Of a DNA stretch of 23,065 nt, positions 17,357 through 23,065 are shown one piece after another. How positions within the stretch are numbered: the first letter of the stretch is position 1; each line of letters begins with the position of its first letter. Origin of the DNA: Cladosporium sp. IMV 00045 (taxonomy: Eukaryota; Ascomycota; Dothideomycetes; Cladosporiales; Cladosporiaceae). The translations under genes and the position numbers were made by a program. The DNA is taken from positions 1 through 23,065 of the forward strand of contig MSJI02000106.1 of assembly GCA_001931905.2 (NCBI GenBank). The letters run 5' to 3'. The notes below the pieces were generated by a model, which worked only from the letters and a program-made list of their open reading frames with translations, had not been told where the DNA came from and searched no databases.

Positions 17357-20300
17357 GCTGCGCAACAGGTGGTCGTGTCCTCCAGCGATGTGGTGGCGGT
17401 TTCCATTCCAACGAAGCGCGGCGTCGCACTGATTGTGGCTGCATACGATGTAAAGTCCACTGATAGCCAAGCGGCGAACGAAGAGCGGCTTCGGGCAAAG
17501 CTGCAAAGCATCGACAGGGCGTACAATGGGGTGAAGAGCAGCAGTAGGGGTACTCAAGTCGACTTGCTGCTATGTGCAGACTTCAACCGCCACCACGAAC
17601 TGTGGGGTGGTGCTCAGGCATTTGGAGAGTCCGGTCGTACCGACGAGGCTGAGCCTATCATCGACTTCATGCAGGAAAAGGCACTCATTTCACTGCTTCC
17701 GCCAGGTACAGTGACCTGGGAGCACTACAACGGTTCTACTTGCTCCACTATAGACGGCTTGCTAGCAACTAGCGGCTTAGGCGAGGAGTGCGAGTACTGC
17801 GGAATTCATCAAGTTGATCACGGGTCTGATCACAAAGCAATACGGGCCCATTTCATGGTGGACACGACTGAGCAGCAGGAGAAACGACAAAAGAGAATGT
17901 ACAACAAGGCGGATTGGAAAAAGATACGCGAGGCAGTATTGGAAAGGATAGCGGAGAAATTCAGCCTACACGCATTATCCTCCAAGCATGATTTAGAGGG
18001 GGCTGTGGAAAGGTTGGAGGCGGTGGTCAACGGGGTCCTGGAAGAGCATGTTGCGAGGGCGCGACCGTCGCCATACGCCAAGCGATGGTGGACTGACAAG
18101 CTGAAGACCCTACGGCTCTCATTGAGCGCAGCGCGGAACCATTTGACTGCAGTCAGACGTAGAAATGGAGATGTGGCGGAAGCTGCTGCGAGTGTCCAGC
18201 TGGTCCGACGTCTGTATATGGACAAGATCGAGCAATGCAAGCGGGAGCACTGGATCGAGTTTCTCGACAACCGCGACAATATATGGAAGGCCTACGCATA
18301 CACCAAAACCAGCCGTGCAACCCACGGCGTACCTGTGCTGAAGGCGGGAGACACAAAAGTGACGGACGAGCGAGAGAAGGCCGACCTTCTCCTCACTTCG
18401 TTCTTCCCCGTGCCTCCAGAACCGGTCAGACGAGATGATACTTCGGTGAAGCCAAGGCTGATCACAAGAAATGGCAGCAGACCGTGCGAGTATGCCGGCA
18501 AAAAAGTTCCGTTGCGGATCAAGCTTCCGGAGTTGACACTTGCAGAAGTCGAAGCTGCCATCATGCAGTCCAAGTCCGACAAGGCACCTGGTCTAGACGA
18601 GACCACGTTTCGTGTTTGGAAGGAGCTTTGGCCGGCATTGGGTAGGGTGGTGCTGAAGCTGTATCAGGCTTCGCTTGACCTGAAGTACGTTCCCCAGCGG
18701 TGGCGTACGGCCAGAATAGTCGTCCTGCACAAGCCGAACAAGCCAGACTACTCGGTGCCAAAAGCGTACAGACCTATATCATTGTTAGAGACGATCAGCA
18801 AGGGACTCGAGGCAGTGGTGGCGAGGAGGCTGTCCTACCTGGTCGAGACCTACAGGCTGCTGCCGGAGAATCATTTTGGTGGGCGGCCGCACAGGTCGGC
18901 AGAGCAGGCGCTCAACCTGCTGGTCGAGAAGATACACGAAGCGTGGCGAGTCTACAAAATCTTATCGCTCGTGTCCTTCGACGTGCAAGGCGCTTTCAAC
19001 GGCGTGCACCCCTCGGTACTGGCTGATCGATTACGAGAGCGAAGGGTGCCAGGCGATATGGTTGCCTGGATAGAAAGCTTTTGCAACGGACGGAAGGCGT
19101 CAGTCGTAGTAGGCGACTATGAGTCGCCGATACAGGATATCGGACACGCAGGCATTCCTCAGGGATCGCCGCTCTCTCCGATACTGTATGTTTTCTACAA
19201 CGCGAACCTTGTACAAGGGCAGATCAACAAAAGAGAGGGCTCCATCGGGTTCATAGGCGACTACAATGCATGGGTGGTAGGGCCAAGCGCGGCAGAGAAC
19301 ACGCACAGGCTGCAGACGCAGCTGCTACCAAGGGCTGAGAAGTGGGCACGAGAGAGTGGCGCAGTGTTCGAGGCCGAGAAGACAGCCTTCATCCACTTCG
19401 TTCGCCCGCTGCAACCAGATCGTGGGCCGACGAACCACCTAGTGTTCGGCAACAAGACGATTGCGCCAAAGCAAAGCGTAAAGATCTTGGGTGTCACGCT
19501 CGACTCGGGTTTGTCCATGAACGAACATGTGTCGAAAGCCGTAGCGAAAGCGATCGGGAAGTGCATGGCTTTGCGAAAGATCCGTGGCGCCCGACCGGCG
19601 CAGATGCGCCAGATGTATATTGCAGCCGTAGTGCCCACAACGGACTACGCGGCATCAACGTGGTATGCACCGTCGCGCATCGGAGTCAAAAGGCATGTAG
19701 TGGCGCTCGAACGGGTACAACGGCTTGCCGCAAGGCTGATCCTGCGCGCGTTCAAGTCCGTAGCGATGCTCGTCCTACAGAGCGAAGCCAAGCTGCAGTC
19801 GGTGAGCGACAGGCTACACGAACGTGTGTCGAACCACATGACCAAGCTATGCAGCCTTGCGCCAGACCACCCACTGCAGCGATGCATATCGTGGTTCCCG
19901 CTGCAAGGTGCGGCGTTTCCCAGCCCCTTGAGGACAGTATATGAGAGGTACTAAACACAGGTGGAACCGGAGGAGGGCCTGCGCATCAGCGAACGACCCT
20001 CGTGGGTGATGCCGCCGTGGCAGACCCTGAAGGAGTCGGTGTTGTATCCGAAGCCCGAGGATGCCGTGAAGCTATGTCGGTCACTACGATTCCGTGGTGC
20101 CTACCTGTACTACGCGGCCGCAGAGACAGAGGGTGAGCAGATTGGTGCAGCGGCGACCATCAAGTACCGGATGACGACTGGCACGGTCAAGCAGCAAGCG
20201 ATCGCGGAGACTCAGACGTGCTCACTCATCAGCGCTGAGCTGACTGCAATACTATACGCTCTGGAACATGCAAGAGATACGCTCCGCAAGACAGCGCACG

Positions 20301-20606
20301 TTTACGTAGCCACGAGAAGTACAGAAGCACTGTCAGCGATCGAGAAGGGGCACAAGGTTGGACGTGGGAGAGAGGTGGTACACAAGATTGCCGATGCTGT
20401 CCTCGAGATGGGGAGCGTCGGTCATCGAGTGACTGTCTTCCTCGTTCCTGCTGACAAAGGTATTCGCGGCGTCACTGAGGCAAAGCAGGCTGCAACGTCA
20501 GCTATCGAAAATGGCAGCGAACTCTCAGCCGCCCCAGCCGAGAGGGTGCGCGAGCTGTCGGGAGTGCTGCGCTTAGTCAAAGCAGAGCGGGCCAAGGGCC
20601 TGTACG
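17357..20606 (+). mobile_element. Tad-like LINE retrotransposon, 5' part missing, 3' end cut by Copia
   Basis: A non-LTR retrotransposon body is bounded on the left by the end of hAT element 2 and on the right by the LTR of the Copia element. Order of domains is endonuclease, reverse transcriptase, RNase H, as in Tad1/I-type elements; the exact clade is inferred. The upstream ORF, the 5' half of the endonuclease and the true 3' end are not present in this window. Confidence 0.88.
17357..20606 (+). pseudogene. LINE ORF2: endonuclease, reverse transcriptase, RNase H (inactive)
   Basis: The frame is open from 17276 (inside hAT element 2) to TAA 19952-19954, and then continues in the same frame into the Copia LTR. 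Residue numbers count from 17276. The endonuclease C-terminal half has Asp102 in CADFNRH, Asp160 in STIDGLL and SDH at 184-186; its N-terminal catalytic Asn/Glu part is lost. The reverse transcriptase has KAPGLDETTFRVWKELWP, YRPISLLETISKGLE, FDVQGAF (Asp569) and GIPQGSPLSPILY. The active-site box that should be F/Y-x-D-D reads FIGDY, with Gly661 (GGC) in place of Asp, probably disabling it. After the single stop, an RNase H-like region follows (SAELTAILYALEHA); several expected acidic residues seem replaced (YYAAAET, VATRSTEAL, GVTEAKQAA). At the left, 27 codons of transposon sequence precede the LINE portion. Confidence 0.88.
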
Positions 20607-20770
20607 TGTTGATCATTTTCTGATCAGTAGCATCGTGCGCAATATCATTCCCATACATTCTCTATATTCTGGAGGTAAGGACTGTGTATATGTAGCCAGC
20701 ATGAAACACTAGCGTGCGACAAGCAGATAACAGCTGCAGTGTTTAGGGGCAGGACCCTAGTTTCACAACA
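20607..20770 (-). repeat. Copia 3' LTR, 164 bases
   Basis: The LTR runs TGTTG...CAACA, a perfect 5-base inverted terminal motif. In the element's direction it starts TGTTGTGAAACTAGGGTCC right after the polypurine tract and includes ATATACA, a possible TATA element. The left boundary is where LINE coding sequence (GCCAAGGGCCTGTACG) stops. The companion 5' LTR is outside the window. Confidence 0.82.
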
Positions 20771-20780
20771 CACCCCCTTG
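20771..20780 (-). other. Polypurine tract of the Copia element
   Basis: CAAGGGGGTG on the minus strand directly abuts the LTR start TGTTG, the standard position of the plus-strand primer for LTR retrotransposons. Confidence 0.7.
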
Positions 20781-20830
20781 CTGCCTCAAACGCTGCAGAG
20801 GGAGAAACACAAAACAATCTGGTTTTGAGA

Positions 20831-23065
20831 TCAAGGTCCAATGATCCCTTGACATTCAACAAGTCCGAACATTCTCTTGAAGTTAGTATGCTTCGTCCGG
20901 TCAAGTGATTTCGTCAGTCCGTCGGCTGCCTGGTGCTCCGTGGGAACTTTGACAACTTCGATCGCGCCCCGACTTACTTCCTGGCGGATGTAGTGGTAGC
21001 GCACATCCATATGCTTAGTCCTGGAATCGGCTCCGGGCGGCTTGTGGAGAAGATCAATAGCCGGCTGATTGTCCTCGTGAATGACAATAGCTGCTTGCTC
21101 CTCGTCCAAAATTTCGGACACGAGACGACGCAGAGACGCTGCCTCCTTTGCAGCAACGCTCATGGCAATGTACTCGGACTCCGTGGTAGAAAGAGCAACA
21201 ATGGATTGACGCCCAGACTTCCAAAAGACTGGACCACCTCCAAACTTGAACAAGACACCGCACGTGGATCGGCGGTCGTCTGTATTGTCGGCCCATGAGG
21301 CGTCGACATAGCCCTCGAGCTGCAATGAGGAATCTTCATCATCGCCTCCAAGGCAAAGCCCTTCTGTCCTAGTGTGGAGCATATACTCAGCACACCAGAC
21401 AGCGGCATCAAAATGGTCTTGCGTAGGATTGGTCAGATACATCGCGAGCTTGCTCACCGTTGCGGCAATATCGCCACGGGTGATTGTTGCAGGCCACATC
21501 ATCGAGCCGACAAGCTCTTGATATTGGTGACGCAGCGTCTTCTTCGCAGTGTAGTCAGTTGGCGCTTTACGTAATTCGGTCCCGCTCTTCATTGGTGTCA
21601 AGCGCTTCTTGAGTACGACACCGAAGCGTTCCGCCATACGTCCAATGTAGGCGTCCTGAACTATCCAGACTTTGCGCTGCGACCTGTCGCGAATGATCCG
21701 ACATCCTAGAAACCAGGTGACGTCCCCGAGTGCCTTCATCGGGAACTTCTTGGCAAGAAGCCCAGCAATTTGATCAACAATCGCGACGGACTTGGCAACA
21801 ACCAGGAGGTCATCGACGTATATCAAAATGAAGGCGCCTGTGGCAGAGTGCACAAACAGGCAGGGGTCGCTCCGTAATGGCCGACAGCCAATGGAGCGCA
21901 GAAACGTAGTCAACTCCTCATACCAAAGTAAGGGTGACTGTTTGAGGCCGTAGAGCGCACGTTGCAGCAGGCAAATGAGTTGCGTGCCATCCGTGCCACA
22001 CTCCTCAAACCCATGTGGCATCTCAACATAGATTTCGTATTTCTTGATGAGAGCATTGAGAAAGGCAGTTACAAGGTCAAACTGCTTGCATTCAAGATCA
22101 AGCTTAGCGGCGAGCGCTAGCATTACTTTCACCGTAGCTGGTTTGGTGACGGATGCATAGGTGTCATCGTAATCGACACCATGCTTTTGCGTGAAGCCAC
22201 GGACAACCCATCGTGCCTTGAAGCGTACGGGGTTGCCGTCAGCATCAGCCTTGATGGTAAAAACCCAGCGGCCTGCGATGATGTTGGCATTATGCGGCGT
22301 TTGCATCGGGTGAACAGATTTCCAGGTGTCGTTTGACCGGAGACTCTGCACTTCTTCCTCCATCGCTGCCAGCCATTCCTCAGATTGGGGCGAAGCAATT
22401 GCCTCGGCATATGTCTTCGGGATAACAATATCCTGGACTGACAGGTTCGATGGTTGCAAGCCAACATTGCCTACGACAGAAGTCATGTAGACTTGATGCA
22501 GTCGCCTCACCAGGTTCACATTGCTCCTCCGACCGAGGGACGTCTTGCCCTGGTTCAGATTATCTCGAGCCTTCTGTGACAATTGTGCATGGCGGCTGCT
22601 GCGGCGTGGTGCGGTTGACGGCGAATCATCATCAACCGTGGGACGCTCAGTAGCATCTTCTATCCGCGGGGGCGACAACCGGTGGCCAGGATCGGGCATA
22701 CCAGTGTCGATAAATTCAGGCTCAGTGACACCATGCGGTTCGGAATACGACGTAGGTCTACTCGGCACCAGTGACTCTTCCGTCACCCCATCACCCCCTG
22801 AAGAGGAAATTGGTGGAGTATCATAGAGTTCTTCTTCTGGATCGATATAGCCATTGGTCTCGTCGTTCTCGTCGACGGGAAGATCATCGTCCCCGGTGTC
22901 AAACCGAGTCTCATCGAACACCACATTGCTCGTGCGAACAACTTTGTGGCGAGCAGGCAGATAGACATAAAAGATATTGTGGGTGCCACGCTCGTATCCG
23001 ACGAGCTTACCCACATTAACACGTGAAGTGAATTTGTCACCACGTGGTTTGGTCTCATCATAGAC
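20831..23065 (-). CDS. Copia pol polyprotein, C-terminal 744 residues, open
   Basis: The frame is open from the window edge to the stop at 20833-20831. The first residues belong to the integrase C-terminal part (KLVGYERGTHNIFYVYLP, RTSNVVFDE), followed by an acidic, Ser/Pro-rich linker. The reverse transcriptase domain spans the middle: AGRWVFTIKADADG, ARWVVRGFTQKHGVDYDDTY, QFDLVTAFLNA, ALYGLKQSPLLWYEEL and an intact active site YVDD (21809-21820). RNase H follows: GYVDASWADN with its Asp, STTESEYIAM with its Glu, EDNQPAI with the second Asp, and DVRYHYIRQ with the last. No frameshift or stop is present, so the pol part visible here looks functional. Gag, protease and the integrase core lie to the right of the window. 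Confidence 0.93.
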   Translation of the reverse strand, partial: VYDETKPRGDKFTSRVNVGKLVGYERGTHNIFYVYLPARHKVVRTSNVVFDETRFDTGDDDLPVDENDETNGYIDPEEELYDTPPISSSGGDGVTEESLVPSRPTSYSEPHGVTEPEFIDTGMPDPGHRLSPPRIEDATERPTVDDDSPSTAPRRSSRHAQLSQKARDNLNQGKTSLGRRSNVNLVRRLHQVYMTSVVGNVGLQPSNLSVQDIVIPKTYAEAIASPQSEEWLAAMEEEVQSLRSNDTWKSVHPMQTPHNANIIAGRWVFTIKADADGNPVRFKARWVVRGFTQKHGVDYDDTYASVTKPATVKVMLALAAKLDLECKQFDLVTAFLNALIKKYEIYVEMPHGFEECGTDGTQLICLLQRALYGLKQSPLLWYEELTTFLRSIGCRPLRSDPCLFVHSATGAFILIYVDDLLVVAKSVAIVDQIAGLLAKKFPMKALGDVTWFLGCRIIRDRSQRKVWIVQDAYIGRMAERFGVVLKKRLTPMKSGTELRKAPTDYTAKKTLRHQYQELVGSMMWPATITRGDIAATVSKLAMYLTNPTQDHFDAAVWCAEYMLHTRTEGLCLGGDDEDSSLQLEGYVDASWADNTDDRRSTCGVLFKFGGGPVFWKSGRQSIVALSTTESEYIAMSVAAKEAASLRRLVSEILDEEQAAIVIHEDNQPAIDLLHKPPGADSRTKHMDVRYHYIRQEVSRGAIEVVKVPTEHQAADGLTKSLDRTKHTNFKRMFGLVECQGIIGP

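Larger units (their letters stand above)
20607..23065 (-). mobile_element. Ty1/Copia LTR retrotransposon, 5' part off window
   Basis: The element reads on the minus strand: pol frame from the window edge to 20831, polypurine tract at 20771-20780, then a 3' LTR at 20607-20770. Domain order integrase, reverse transcriptase, RNase H identifies Copia rather than Gypsy. It sits inside the RNase H part of the LINE, so it arrived later. The expected 5-base target duplication would be GTACG (20602-20606) with its partner beyond the right edge of the window. Confidence 0.93.

Noticed and set aside
18700..19944. Other-frame ORFs within the LINE reverse transcriptase region (for example 19342-19944)
   Set aside because: Shadows of the reverse transcriptase frame with skewed composition.
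1..23065. CRISPR arrays, bacterial operons, phage genes or tRNA/rRNA genes
   Set aside because: None seen; intron structure and gene families are fungal, and no regular spacer array or convincing tRNA arm set was found by eye.

Overview
The window looks like a transposon-rich accessory region of a filamentous ascomycete genome. Supporting this are short GT-AG introns of 80 to 116 bases, a HET-domain gene, and Fot1/pogo, hAT, Tad-like LINE and Ty1/Copia elements of the type common in Dothideomycetes. The class is an inference from gene flavour only. Two protein genes look intact: a fungal zinc alcohol dehydrogenase (minus strand, 9168-10408, three exons) and a small secreted OBAP/DUF1264 protein (minus strand, 13897-14640). 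A HET-domain gene (1627-3563) is broken by one frameshift and one stop codon.

Layout from left to right. 1-953: right part of a Fot1/pogo-type element (copy 1), cut by the window edge. 954-1626: nothing recognisable. 1627-3563: HET pseudogene. 3450-3920, minus strand: weak degenerate reading frame. 4051-4296: promoter-like stretch with a tiny ORF. 4510-8176: a complete hAT element with perfect 22-base inverted repeats and an 8-base target duplication. Its transposase gene is split by a second, 776-base hAT-like element at 6801-7576, which has its own 8-base duplication. 8187-8690: GA-rich low-complexity DNA. 9168-10408: ADH. 11315-13284: complete second Fot1/pogo copy with 102-base perfect inverted repeats, disabled by one nonsense codon. 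13897-14640: secreted OBAP-like gene. 15770-17356: internally deleted hAT element of another family, without matching target duplication. 17357-20606: LINE lacking its 5' part, with a mutated RT active site and one in-frame stop. 20607 to the window end: Copia element on the minus strand that landed in the 3' part of the LINE; its pol frame is open and its 164-base 3' LTR is complete.

Together this is a nested transposon graveyard in which several elements are only one or two changes away from an open frame. The two same-orientation pogo copies bracket about 10.4 kb that includes the HET pseudogene, the hAT nest and the ADH gene. I saw no cassette that forms a clearly new multi-gene system. 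The most informative structures are the hAT-within-hAT insertion and the hAT/LINE/Copia junction series.
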